A DNA stretch of 15,023 nt from 2-01-FULL-49-22 sp964639445 (GTDB lineage: Bacteria > Patescibacteriota > Saccharimonadia > Saccharimonadales > UBA10212). A program made the translations under genes and the position numbers. Location of the stretch: NCBI GenBank assembly GCA_964639445.1, contig CAZXDA010000014.1, positions 1-15,023 on the forward strand. The letters run 5' to 3'. This document shows, piece by piece, positions 6,616-14,195 of the stretch. Under the pieces are notes generated by a model. It ran no database searches. It was given only the letters and a program-made list of their open reading frames with translations, and was not told the origin of the DNA. How positions within the stretch are numbered: the first letter of the stretch is position 1; the number at the start of each line of letters is the position of its first letter.

Positions 6616-9526
6616 AATGCCAGTGTTTATTTACAGAACAAATCTCTGAGTTCCTATGGCCACCGTACTTTGCTGCTATGGCATCGTTTCTAGAGACATC
6701 GAAAGGCATGCCTTGACATTCAAAATCTACGGCCAAGCCTTTGTAGTGGTTTGAGCCTGCGGTGTGGCATTTGTCCGTAAGAGCATTCACGCCAATTTGG
6801 GCACCCTGGGCCATATCAAGAATTGCCTTTAAAATATTGGGGTTTAGGTTTGCGCTTGTTACACCCTGCGTGGATTTATCTTGGCAGGTAACCGGAGCGG
6901 CTTGCCCGCTGGCTACTGCTTGTAAAACGGCTTTAGTACCGCCGTTGGGGCTGATAGCATCATAAGGGTATGACACATTGGGGTCAGCCAGCACCTGTTT
7001 TGCCAAATCTTGTAAACTAGCTGAGGCGCCGGGATTCTCAGAAGCGCCACCGGAATTTGTCGGGGAGCCTGACAAATCATCTTGAGTTAGGAGACTAGAG
7101 CCGTAGATGGCGCCGGCGCTACCTGCGGCAGCTTGGATTAGAAGGCACGGATTAGTTGAATCACTTTCCGGCATGCCGGTGTCTGAGTTAGTAGTAGCGC
7201 TATTTTGCCAAGAAGCATTGGTGCCCTTGTCCCAATCTAGATTTACACCGTCTTCTTTAGAGCAGTTCTGCTCCCAGTAGGTCTCCGGGTCGGCATTGGC
7301 GGTAGCCAAATTCGGATCGCCTGCCGGGTAGCCGTATTGAGTAACTCCAAATGGGTCCGCTACTGGCGCAGTGGCAGCAAAGACTTGGTTGAACGAAAAT
7401 AGCGAAGCGAAAGCATGATTTATCTTTCCGAACGGATCGCTAAATATGCTGGCAATAGTTTGGCTGGCTGAGCTCCAGCTATCAGGCATAGCCATAGCAA
7501 CTTTTGTGACCAGCGAGTAATTGCTATTTGTATCAAACATGCGTGCAAAAAAGGATTTACTCTTGAATTCTTGGATGCTCTGCTGTGTTTGCTCGGCTAA
7601 AATTACTGAGGCCTGTTGGGTGGTTAAGACTTTGCCGCCCAAGCCATTTTGAGCGTAATCGTTGCCCGCAACATCGGCGCCGCCAGCCATCAAATCAAAC
7701 GTTCGGCCTCCGCTCATATTATCACCAAAGGGCGATGGTATGAGGTAGTTCGTGAAAGCTGTAATTATAGGAGCCGCTGCTCTTGAGATGTACCCCACAA
7801 GGTCGGTATAGCCAGGAATGATTCTTAGAAATGAATCGGCAATTGTCGTGGCTACACCAATTGCTTTTTTAAGGATACTCCCAGCAGTATAATTCCAGAA
7901 ATCAGCTAGATCTTTAAGAGGGCCTAAGTTTTGAACAACTGTCTTAATAGAGTTTAGAACTGAATTCTCTCCCCCCAAAACTTCTTCTTGGCAGATCAAT
8001 CTACCTGCTGGCACCAGCTTGCCGTTATTACATATGTAATTCTTTGTAGATACTTTACCGGTGTCTACGCCGTCTATTAGGTTCTGGTAAAGCGGTGATT
8101 GTTCTGCGCTGGCAGTTCCACCAGTCGTTGCACTTTTGCTGGGGCCAAGCGAATTGTTAAAGGAACCTAAAATAGCCAAATCGATATGCCCAGACTTTGT
8201 CTCATCTGCATACGTGCGGTAAGTAGTATATAGACTCACCATAGCAGAGGCGTTAGTGGCATATGACAAAGCTTTTATTTTCGTAGGAGCTTTTTCAAGA
8301 GTTCCGATGCTGCTCGAAGCAGCGTTGATCCAGCCGATGATAGGGATAACCTTATCGGCCACCTCCCCAGATGCAACTGCAGTAGCGTCGCCACCAAGAG
8401 ACTTAACAACTTGTTTAACCAGGTATTTTTTATAGCCGTCATCCAATATGCCTTGAGAATGGGCTAATACCGAGGCGTATTTACCTGTGTTGTCGGCAGC
8501 CAGCGCGTTTAATTTTTGTTGCATTTGCTGCTGGATCTTGCTTTGGTTGCGTCCATCAGTATCTTTCTCGGTTCTACTGGAAGGGTCACAACCACTATCA
8601 AGAACGCATTGGATAACTAAAGCCAAGGTCTCGCTTCTCGGCACCAAAACGCGCTCTGCCAGGATCATCTTGGCGACTTTTGTTTTGTTGTCTTTCCAAT
8701 CAGCGAAATTGTCTCGTGTGGCACAGGCTATAATGCAACGCTTTAGCCCATATTTCCGACTCAGTAGCCCACCGACTTTGAATCTGTACATGGCTTGCTT
8801 CCAGCGCGTCTCATTGCTTAGGGCATTTCGATAAGCTTGCCGAAGTTCAGCACGACCTACTCTTTTAAATTGGCCATCATTCGATTTAGAAATAAAATCG
8901 TCCAAACTTTCGTTTGAACCTACAAAATCTTTAAGATCTATCCCATTCCCAGTGAAATCCGGTGTTTTAATAAAATAAGAGTTCCCTGCTTTTTTGAACT
9001 CCAGACCATATTTATCTGCTAATTTATTTTCCAGTCTAGCAGTCGACCAACCTCGGTATAGGTTGGACACCAGAGAAGTTCCTTGGATGGCTCTAGGGGT
9101 GCAGCCTTTATCTACAGTGCTCCCCTTACAAGTGTTCAAGCCCGGCAGTACATACTTTCTTATGTAGTTGCTGAAGAGTACATCAGTTTCCTTCTGCACG
9201 GCGTTTTCCGAAGTTGCAAAAAATCGACTTTGTAAATTATTAACAATATGTAAAATCTTAAAAGGCAGCAGGGCAAAAAAACCTATGATTAGCAAGGCGA
9301 CTAAGCTGGCAGCGACTCCTCCTATAATTAATTTACCTCTGTTTTTCCCGGCAAAACTTAATACTCCTCGAACAGAAGGTTTAATTTGCGCTATCTTAGC
9401 CTGATTAGCATCACTTATATAGCCTCTGCCGACTTGACCCTCGTATTTATCAGAACCGGAAGGTTCGGGTTTTTTGGCTGAGGCTTCAGCGTTGGCTAAT
9501 TCTTCTGGGTCATAAACGGCAGGCAT
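6605..9526 (-). CDS. Large membrane-anchored protein with C-terminal M15 (VanY-type) peptidase domain
   Basis: This 973-residue protein has a charged, Pro-rich cytoplasmic N-terminus (1-63), one strong membrane segment (about 65-90, KLIIGGVAASLVALLIIGFFALL), and a long extracytoplasmic body. The body has weakly hydrophobic helices around the middle (for example the stretch from ILKKAIGVATTIADSFLRI to APIITAFTNYLI), then a Ser/Gly/Asn-rich linker. The last 80 residues match the D-Ala-D-Ala carboxypeptidase/endopeptidase signature SxHxxGxAxD (SNHYKGLAVD, 925-934) and a terminal HWHYDF. The expected zinc ligands are His927, Asp934 and His970. Cysteines 920, 937 and 963 may form disulfides. It lies between VirB4 and the transglycosylase, so it may be a VirB6-position component with a built-in wall-cutting domain; that role is inference. 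Its middle region belongs to no family I can name. Confidence 0.82.
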   Translation of the reverse strand: MPAVYDPEELANAEASAKKPEPSGSDKYEGQVGRGYISDANQAKIAQIKPSVRGVLSFAGKNRGKLIIGGVAASLVALLIIGFFALLPFKILHIVNNLQSRFFATSENAVQKETDVLFSNYIRKYVLPGLNTCKGSTVDKGCTPRAIQGTSLVSNLYRGWSTARLENKLADKYGLEFKKAGNSYFIKTPDFTGNGIDLKDFVGSNESLDDFISKSNDGQFKRVGRAELRQAYRNALSNETRWKQAMYRFKVGGLLSRKYGLKRCIIACATRDNFADWKDNKTKVAKMILAERVLVPRSETLALVIQCVLDSGCDPSSRTEKDTDGRNQSKIQQQMQQKLNALAADNTGKYASVLAHSQGILDDGYKKYLVKQVVKSLGGDATAVASGEVADKVIPIIGWINAASSSIGTLEKAPTKIKALSYATNASAMVSLYTTYRTYADETKSGHIDLAILGSFNNSLGPSKSATTGGTASAEQSPLYQNLIDGVDTGKVSTKNYICNNGKLVPAGRLICQEEVLGGENSVLNSIKTVVQNLGPLKDLADFWNYTAGSILKKAIGVATTIADSFLRIIPGYTDLVGYISRAAAPIITAFTNYLIPSPFGDNMSGGRTFDLMAGGADVAGNDYAQNGLGGKVLTTQQASVILAEQTQQSIQEFKSKSFFARMFDTNSNYSLVTKVAMAMPDSWSSASQTIASIFSDPFGKINHAFASLFSFNQVFAATAPVADPFGVTQYGYPAGDPNLATANADPETYWEQNCSKEDGVNLDWDKGTNASWQNSATTNSDTGMPESDSTNPCLLIQAAAGSAGAIYGSSLLTQDDLSGSPTNSGGASENPGASASLQDLAKQVLADPNVSYPYDAISPNGGTKAVLQAVASGQAAPVTCQDKSTQGVTSANLNPNILKAILDMAQGAQIGVNALTDKCHTAGSNHYKGLAVDFECQGMPFDVSRNDAIAAKYGGHRNSEICSVNKHWHYDF

Positions 9527-9553
9527 TTTTGTGTTTTCTTGTTTTGGGCCTTT

Positions 9554-11608
9554 TTAAGTTCCGGGGTGGCTAATTTCGACTATGGTTGAATCCGGCTGCT
9601 TAGTGGGAGGCAAAATCGGCTCAACCTCGCTGCCGGGTGGCGGCGCCTCTTCCGCGGAGGTTGGCGGCGACGCAGGGGTTTGAGCGTCATTCCCGCGCAA
9701 GCGGGAATCCAGACCTGGATCCCCGATCGGAGTCGGGGATGACGGAATAGGCTGAGCTAGAGATGCGGGTTGAGCCTGCAGGTCAATCGTCCCTTGCGCT
9801 TCGGGCTGGGGTGCGAGGTTGGAGACGATCAGATTTTCTTCAGTTGGGCTGGCGATAACTTGAATATGGACGTGATTCTGGCCGGCAAAGAACAGGCCTT
9901 GGCCGATTGGGAATTGGCTAAGAAGCTTCTTCTCCTCACTTGTTAACTTAAAGACATCGGCTAGCACATCAACCGCGCTCGGGCTTTGCTTGAGCAAAAA
10001 CGTCATAGAAGCATTAGCCACAATCGCCCGCCCCATGCGGCTGGCCATAAAATCTTCTACATCTTGGCTGATGGTAGTTAGCCCTAGGTTGTATTTGCGC
10101 GCGCGTTTGGCCAGTGAAAACATAAAATTGGCACTATCTTCGTAGCGCATCAGCTGCCAGGCCTCGTCAATCACCAAAATGCGGCGTTTTTTCTCTGCCT
10201 TTGTTTTGTTCCAGATAAAGTTCAGCACAATGTACATGGCGACTGGCCGTAGCTCGTCTTCCAAATCGCGGATGTTAAAGACCACCATTTGATTGTTGAC
10301 GTTAACGTTGCTCTGCTGAGAGAATATGCCAGCAAACGTGCCAGAAGTATATTTGCGCAGTCGCTGGGCGAGCTGCGGCCCGGTACCGCCCATATGCAAC
10401 AAAGTGTCATAGAGATCGTTAATAGTTGGCGGCGTAGCGCCGTGGGTGTGTGGATCGTTGGTAATGCCAACTTTGGCATATGTTTCAATTAAGGCGCTAT
10501 CTAAATCAGCCTCCTCTGCCGGATTAAGCGCCGGCAGCATGGCTGCTGCCCCGCTCTGCATCATTTGAGCCTGGGCGCCGCCCATCATTAGACGCAGTAG
10601 GCCGTGCAAGGTGATTAAGTTTGAACGTAAGGCATTATCAGCTTCCTCCGGATCAACTACCTGCGGCAGGTCAAACGGGTTGATGCGAGTGGAGCTAGCC
10701 AGGCTTAACCGCACATAAACACCGCCCACAGCCTCGGCCATTTTTTGATATTCGTTTTCCGGATCAATAATAAAAATTTCGGTGCCGAACATCATGGAAC
10801 GCAGCGCTTCCAGCTTGACCATAAAGCTTTTACCGGCGCCGGATTTTGCAAACACCACACTGTTACCGTTCTCTAGGCTGAAGCGGTCAAAAATCACCAA
10901 GCCGGAATTGTGCATATTGATGCCGTATAAAATACCGTTTTCTTGGCTTAAGTCGGCTGAGGTAAACGGAAAACTGGTAGAGATGGCGCCGGTATTCATG
11001 TTGCGGTAAATTTGCAACTGATCGACAAATTGCGGGATGGTGCTGTTTAGGCCTTGTTCCTGCTGGGCAGTGGCCGGTTTGGAATAAACCAGCTGCTGGC
11101 CTAGCAGCGCTTCCACTCGTTGGCCAACAACTTCCAACTCATCAAGCGAATTGGCGTAAATCGTAAAATAAAAACCAAAGCGGAAAAAGCGTTCTTCGCC
11201 AACCTGCAATTTGTCGCGCATCTCCTCGGCATCTTGGACGGCTGCCTGCTTGCCCGGATCACGCACCCTGCCTTTTTCGGCGTCTATCTGAATCCCAGCC
11301 TCCAGCTGCGATACTTTTTTGCGTAAATTGTTAAGAATTACTTCGGTGCGTACCGGTTGAATCACCATCGAAAGATCAATAATTTCATCAAGATTAATAA
11401 TCGAGCTTAACCAACCGGTGTACACCTGTCGAGGATAGCCATAAACGTAGTAAGTTCGGGCAAAACGGGTGCCCAGCTGGAAATAATTGCCAAAAAATTG
11501 CAAGCTGCTTGGAGCGATAAAATCACGCAGCGCGGTTACACCCTGGACAACGTCGTTAGGGCTCTGCTGGGTTTTTGGCGCTTGTTTCTTTTTACCGAAC
11601 CCCAACAT
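9554..11608 (-). CDS. virB4: VirB4/TraC-like type IV secretion ATPase
   Basis: This 684-residue hexameric-type ATPase would energise assembly or transport of a type IV secretion or pilus-like apparatus at the inner membrane. The N-terminal 230 residues are the VirB4-specific region. The motor domain has Walker A AKSGAGKS (254-261) and a conserved IIDPENEY strand (280-287). Walker B is ILVIDEAWQLMRY (477-489), followed by KRARKYNLGLTTISQDVEDF, typical of VirB4. The early N-terminal domain is encoded separately by the upstream gene, whose stop overlaps this start (TAATG). A GGAGG site at the end of that gene gives good translation coupling. The tail from about residue 598 is Pro/Gln-rich and disordered-looking; residues 622-642 come from a 60-bp palindromic repeat inserted in frame, well away from the motor. 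Confidence 0.93.
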   Translation of the reverse strand: MLGFGKKKQAPKTQQSPNDVVQGVTALRDFIAPSSLQFFGNYFQLGTRFARTYYVYGYPRQVYTGWLSSIINLDEIIDLSMVIQPVRTEVILNNLRKKVSQLEAGIQIDAEKGRVRDPGKQAAVQDAEEMRDKLQVGEERFFRFGFYFTIYANSLDELEVVGQRVEALLGQQLVYSKPATAQQEQGLNSTIPQFVDQLQIYRNMNTGAISTSFPFTSADLSQENGILYGINMHNSGLVIFDRFSLENGNSVVFAKSGAGKSFMVKLEALRSMMFGTEIFIIDPENEYQKMAEAVGGVYVRLSLASSTRINPFDLPQVVDPEEADNALRSNLITLHGLLRLMMGGAQAQMMQSGAAAMLPALNPAEEADLDSALIETYAKVGITNDPHTHGATPPTINDLYDTLLHMGGTGPQLAQRLRKYTSGTFAGIFSQQSNVNVNNQMVVFNIRDLEDELRPVAMYIVLNFIWNKTKAEKKRRILVIDEAWQLMRYEDSANFMFSLAKRARKYNLGLTTISQDVEDFMASRMGRAIVANASMTFLLKQSPSAVDVLADVFKLTSEEKKLLSQFPIGQGLFFAGQNHVHIQVIASPTEENLIVSNLAPQPEAQGTIDLQAQPASLAQPIPSSPTPIGDPGLDSRLRGNDAQTPASPPTSAEEAPPPGSEVEPILPPTKQPDSTIVEISHPGT
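9685..9744. repeat. 60-bp double palindrome inserted in frame in the virB4 tail
   Basis: The unit starts CGTCATTCCCGCG and ends GTCGGGGATGACG, with terminal CGTCAT / ATGACG exactly inverted. It holds two hairpins, ATTCCCGC / GCGGGAAT and ATCCCCGA / TCGGGGAT, joined by CCAG-AC-CTGG. At exactly 60 bp it keeps the frame, adding PSSPTPIGDPGLDSRLRGND to the Pro-rich C-terminal tail on the - strand. It is the cleanest and most complete copy of the repeat family in the window. Confidence 0.9.
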
Positions 11609-12351
11609 TAGACTTCCCCTCCAAGGTTGAGTTGCGGTCTAACCTCTTCAGTGCGGGTAATGACCGGCGCTGTTAGATCGCGTGAAGTGGCCAGGTGCTG
11701 ATGGGTGGCTGTATCTGGGTTGTAAGCATTGTAATAAAGCTCAATCAGCTCCTGTGTGCCTAAGGGTATACTTTGTATGCCTGCTTGGCCCAAGCCCTGG
11801 ATCACGGCTTGAACCCGGTTGGACAGTTGGGTTTTGGCATCTTCTAATCTCTTCCCATCAATGACTACATGCGGCGTTCCGTCTTTGCTAAATAGCCCAA
11901 GCAAGCCGGTGAAAAAACCTGTACTTTGTTTGATGGCGCTGCGCACGTTAGTGTCTGCATCCGGGTATTTAATAACTACGTAAAACTGCTTATCCATAAT
12001 ATTGGCTTGTTGCAAAATGACGGACAAGAAGCCAATGTAGTCTTCCATAAGTAGAGCCAGCAGCATGTTGTCCTGGCTGGCGCGGACTTTATTTAGTCTT
12101 TGCAGGTACGGTCGAAGATCGACTTTTTCGCTGCGGATAAAAATCTGGATGGGAAAGTTGAGAGAGTTTAAAAAGCCTTGGTAGCTGAATTCTACGGCTT
12201 CGCGCTCCTGCGGGCTCATTAAGTCAAAGTTGATGGCCTTGGCCATAATTACGGCCCGAAAACTACCGTCGTCCATAATTACCAAGCCGTCGCGGATCTC
12301 GGCAATTTGCAGTGTGTTTTGAGTGCTATTTGGGTTTGAAGTATTATTCAT
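11608..12351 (-). CDS. VirB4/TraC N-terminal-domain protein (split-off ATPase module)
   Basis: The 247-residue protein resembles the N-terminal domain of TraC/VirB4 ATPases. The diagnostic part is IAEIRDGLVIMDDGSFRAVIMAKAINFDLMSPQEREAVEFSYQGFLNSLNFPIQIFIRSEKVDLRPYL, the beta-rich start common in CPR and Gram-positive type IV systems. No P-loop is present, so it is not an ATPase by itself. It probably pairs with the VirB4 motor encoded immediately downstream with a one-base overlap, together making up a normal-length VirB4. A GGGTGG-like site precedes the ATG. Its last third (residues about 190-247) looks like a flexible tail. The domain assignment rests on recognisable sequence pattern, not on a search. 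Confidence 0.8.
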   Translation of the reverse strand: MNNTSNPNSTQNTLQIAEIRDGLVIMDDGSFRAVIMAKAINFDLMSPQEREAVEFSYQGFLNSLNFPIQIFIRSEKVDLRPYLQRLNKVRASQDNMLLALLMEDYIGFLSVILQQANIMDKQFYVVIKYPDADTNVRSAIKQSTGFFTGLLGLFSKDGTPHVVIDGKRLEDAKTQLSNRVQAVIQGLGQAGIQSIPLGTQELIELYYNAYNPDTATHQHLATSRDLTAPVITRTEEVRPQLNLGGEV

Positions 12352-12378
12352 CTGCCACCCTTCAGTTTTAGCGGTAGT

Positions 12379-13293
12379 TTAGTGCAGCGAAACGACAACT
12401 TCACTGTCGCCAATCTTTTTAGCGTCTGGTTGACGATTGGCCAAATTTGCGATTGATGCCACACTTAAATCATTACCACTTTGGGCTAGCTCCAGTTTAG
12501 CAGCTTGGTTGGCGACTGTCACCTCTGGCTTGATGATGTTGGGCGCATCTGGCGTGTGTTGGGCGCGAAAGGCAGCTTCGGCAGCGGCAAAGCGGTGGCT
12601 CAGTTCATCTTCGTTAGCGGCTAGGCGGTAAGCCGGCAGGCCTTTTTGAATTTCAGCCAATCCCTCAACAGTTTCGGCTTTGGGCGGTGTGGCCGGCGCC
12701 GGTTTAGTAGCTAGCTCGCCGCTGGTGATTTTTTTGGAAAGCTCTTGCTTGCGTTCGGCTTCTTTTATCTTTAGTAGGTCCCAAAAATGCTGGGCCACGG
12801 GGTTGTTTTGTTCATCTAAAATGTCATCAGCCGGGGTGATGTCCGGCGCGATGTTAGTAGTAGTTGCGGTCTGTGTATCCATGGCCATGGCCAGGCTTTT
12901 TAATTTGCTGGCCACTTCGCTTTGGGTATAACTTTTGGTGAGCTGACGTTCGTCTTTTTTGGGTGCTGTAACGGTTACGAATTGGCTAATGCCGCTTTGA
13001 TTCCAAATGCGCAGCTTTGGTTTTAGCAGAAAACGAATGCGCGATAGCAGCCACACCTCGGTTGGTTGCTCGCGCCCCAGCGGGCTGGCTAAGACCACAA
13101 ACAAAAACATCGGCAGACCGAAAATGAGTATCAGCAGCAAGCGAAAATAGCCCAGCTCGCTGCTAATAAAAATCTTAAAGTTAAGAAACCCCAAAAAACC
13201 GGCAATCATCACATAAACAAAGCCTTTAAGCCCCAAAGGCCCAATCAGTTTATCTTCGGCTTCGATATCTTGTAAAACTTTATAAACAGCCAT
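12379..13293 (-). CDS. PrgI-family membrane protein (VirB3-position)
   Basis: The 304-residue protein starts MAVYKVLQDIEAEDKLIGPLGLKGF, the usual PrgI-family opening. It has two membrane segments (about residues 24-43 and 49-70), then the family motif PLGREQPTEVWLLSRIRFLLKPKLRIWNQSG (71-101). The remaining 200 residues are a cytoplasmic, Ala/Glu/Lys-rich and probably mostly disordered extension, longer than in the smallest family members. In many Gram-positive and CPR type IV clusters a PrgI protein directly precedes the VirB4-type ATPase and stands in for VirB3; the order here matches. It is the first gene of the secretion operon as seen here, 27 bp ahead of the next gene. No ribosome-binding site is visible before the ATG. 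Confidence 0.88.
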   Translation of the reverse strand: MAVYKVLQDIEAEDKLIGPLGLKGFVYVMIAGFLGFLNFKIFISSELGYFRLLLILIFGLPMFLFVVLASPLGREQPTEVWLLSRIRFLLKPKLRIWNQSGISQFVTVTAPKKDERQLTKSYTQSEVASKLKSLAMAMDTQTATTTNIAPDITPADDILDEQNNPVAQHFWDLLKIKEAERKQELSKKITSGELATKPAPATPPKAETVEGLAEIQKGLPAYRLAANEDELSHRFAAAEAAFRAQHTPDAPNIIKPEVTVANQAAKLELAQSGNDLSVASIANLANRQPDAKKIGDSEVVVSLH

Positions 13294-13406
13294 AATAATC
13301 AGTTTATAGTTTAGAGTTTTTAGTTTTTAGAATTCTATTCACTATCAACTAACCACTATTAACTAGTAATAGTATCTGATAATTAAAAATTTATGGCAAT
13401 AAGTAT
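13294..13406 (-). promoter_or_regulatory. AT-rich leader and probable promoter region of the secretion operon
   Basis: This gene-free, very AT-rich stretch lies between the terminator of the upstream unit and the PrgI gene. On the - strand TTGCCA and GATACT, 17 bp apart (about 13368-13396), form a modest promoter candidate with four matches in each hexamer. A small hairpin ACTATTA-ACTAG-TAATAGT lies at about 13355-13373. Near-repeats of CTAAAAA / CTAAACT follow up to the start codon. No ribosome-binding site is visible. The promoter call is weak; only its position (after a terminator and before the first operon gene) supports it. Confidence 0.35.
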
Positions 13407-13455
13407 AAAAGGAAAAGCGGCGGGGCGAGTGAGCGAATCACTCAAGCCCCGCCGC
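13407..13455 (-). terminator. Strong intrinsic terminator of the GC-rich two-gene unit
   Basis: A ten-base perfect GC stem (13417-13426 with 13446-13455) is extended by an inner six-base stem GAGTGA / TCACTC around a GCGAA loop. On the - strand it is followed by TTTTCCTTTTATA. This is a textbook intrinsic terminator for transcripts coming from the right. It separates the GC-rich unit from the secretion operon on the same strand. Confidence 0.88.
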
Positions 13456-13469
13456 CTGGCGGGCGCTAA

Positions 13470-13571
13470 TCATGCCCGGCGAAACAGCCGGTTGACTAGC
13501 GCCCTTGCGCCTCGGGCTCCGATCTTGAAGAACAGGAGCCCGAAACGGTACAGCAGCCTGTCCAGCTGCAA
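13470..13571 (-). CDS. Small cationic amphipathic peptide (33 residues), TTG start
   Basis: This short gene reads LQLDRLLYRF GLLFFKIGAR, then GARALVNRLFRRA. Its start is set by an exceptional ribosome-binding site: AGGAGGTGAT (13575-13584 on the - strand) is a ten-base complement to the 16S rRNA tail, and AGGAGG lies seven bases before the TTG. The peptide has eight basic residues and one acidic residue. Its pattern of Leu/Phe/Ile with Arg/Lys suggests an amphipathic helix that binds membranes or nucleic acid. It follows the four-helix membrane protein gene by 43 bp and is closed by a strong terminator 14 bp downstream, so the two genes form one unit. I do not recognise a family. It could be a small partner of the membrane protein, an antimicrobial or toxin-like peptide, or a leader; the sequence does not decide. 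Confidence 0.6.
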   Translation of the reverse strand: MQLDRLLYRFGLLFFKIGARGARALVNRLFRRA

Positions 13572-13591
13572 CTTATCACCTCCTCTGGCTG

Positions 13592-13616
13592 TCATCCTGA
13601 ACTAGATTCAGGATCT
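13592..13616. repeat. REP-like palindrome, diverged copy between the two GC-rich genes
   Basis: The stem is ATCCTGAA (13594-13601) with TTCAGGAT (13607-13614) and a five-base loop. The left flank GTC matches the GTCAT border of the other copies, while the stem sequence is different but equally well paired. The copy overlaps the stop codon of the four-helix protein and lies just ahead of the small peptide's ribosome-binding site. Confidence 0.75.
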
Positions 13617-14106
13617 AGAAAATCGTGGACAGAATGGCGATCCCTGCCGCCAAGCAAACCGGAATCCCCAGCAGATACGTCAGCACCTGGCCGCGGTGGC
13701 CGCCGCCAGCGAAGCGCTGCCAGTTGCGCCGCCAGCGACGCAGTATCCAGACGGCCGCACCCAGGAACGCCGGCCCGAAGACCAGCGCCGCCACATGCCC
13801 GCCCGACAGCCTTTGGCTCAAGAAGATGATTCCAAGCCCAAAAAATGTCAGACTAAGGGCGAAGAAACCAGCGGCCTCGAACTGCTGACCGGGGTCGCTG
13901 TCGGGCGCTCCATCGCGACGCCAGCCGCGCAGTACACCGCTGCCCCAAAGCACCATAGCCGCTAGCGGCCATGTAAATGCCATCAGAACGACGAGAAGGA
14001 CGTTTCGCTGTTCTGCTCTGCGGAGTTTTTCGTCCCCCTCATTCAGCGAACCTACTGAAAGCACCCAGGCTAGGAGCCCGAGCATTACCCAGACAAAAGT
14101 GTCCAC
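13615..14106 (-). CDS. Four-helix membrane protein of unknown function, GTG start
   Basis: The 163-residue protein is almost entirely membrane-embedded. Hydrophobic segments lie near residues 2-20, 36-56, 80-98 and 105-122, with a further one at the C-terminus (about 142-162), so it has four or five helices. Basic clusters (RGWRRDG, LRRWRRNWQR) mark cytoplasmic loops. No known transporter or enzyme motif is evident. The GTG at 14106 is chosen because GGAGGAG (14111-14117) stands four bases ahead of it. The gene is GC-rich, with many GCC, CGG and CTG codons, unlike the surrounding genes, which suggests later acquisition or a lineage-specific composition. The stop codon lies within a REP-like palindrome. 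It is the first gene of a unit with the downstream small cationic peptide gene. Confidence 0.75.
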   Translation of the reverse strand: MDTFVWVMLGLLAWVLSVGSLNEGDEKLRRAEQRNVLLVVLMAFTWPLAAMVLWGSGVLRGWRRDGAPDSDPGQQFEAAGFFALSLTFFGLGIIFLSQRLSGGHVAALVFGPAFLGAAVWILRRWRRNWQRFAGGGHRGQVLTYLLGIPVCLAAGIAILSTIF

Positions 14107-14152
14107 CTTTCTCCTCCAGAGGACGGCTGAAGATTATTCTCCAACATTAATA

Positions 14153-14180
14153 TCTATAACATAAATACTATAAAAGTCAA
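14153..14180 (-). promoter_or_regulatory. Promoter for the GC-rich two-gene unit
   Basis: On the - strand TTGACT (14175-14180) is followed after 16 bp by TATAGA (14153-14158) in a very AT-rich stretch. The predicted transcript starts near 14146 and would have a leader of about 40 bases containing the GGAGGAG site. The -35 box is the same TTGACT as in the promoter at 3924-3929. Confidence 0.6.
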
Positions 14181-14195
14181 CAACAACTGCTTTGA

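Noticed and set aside
13575..13584. ATCACCTCCT on the + strand resembling the 3' end of 16S rRNA
   Set aside because: Only ten bases match and the flanks are unrelated to rRNA; as the complement it is a strong ribosome-binding site.
13417..13590. A multi-hairpin structured non-coding RNA on either strand
   Set aside because: The hairpins are real, but the - strand reading has a perfect ribosome-binding site, an open frame and a terminator with a U-rich tail, so a small gene plus terminator explains them better.
13393..13605. A 70-codon + strand open frame across the GC-rich region
   Set aside because: It has no ribosome-binding site, runs antisense through the terminator hairpin and the small peptide gene, and its composition looks like a GC-rich shadow frame.
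1683..13616. The dispersed palindromes as a CRISPR array
   Set aside because: The copies are scattered over 12 kb, diverged, and not regularly spaced.
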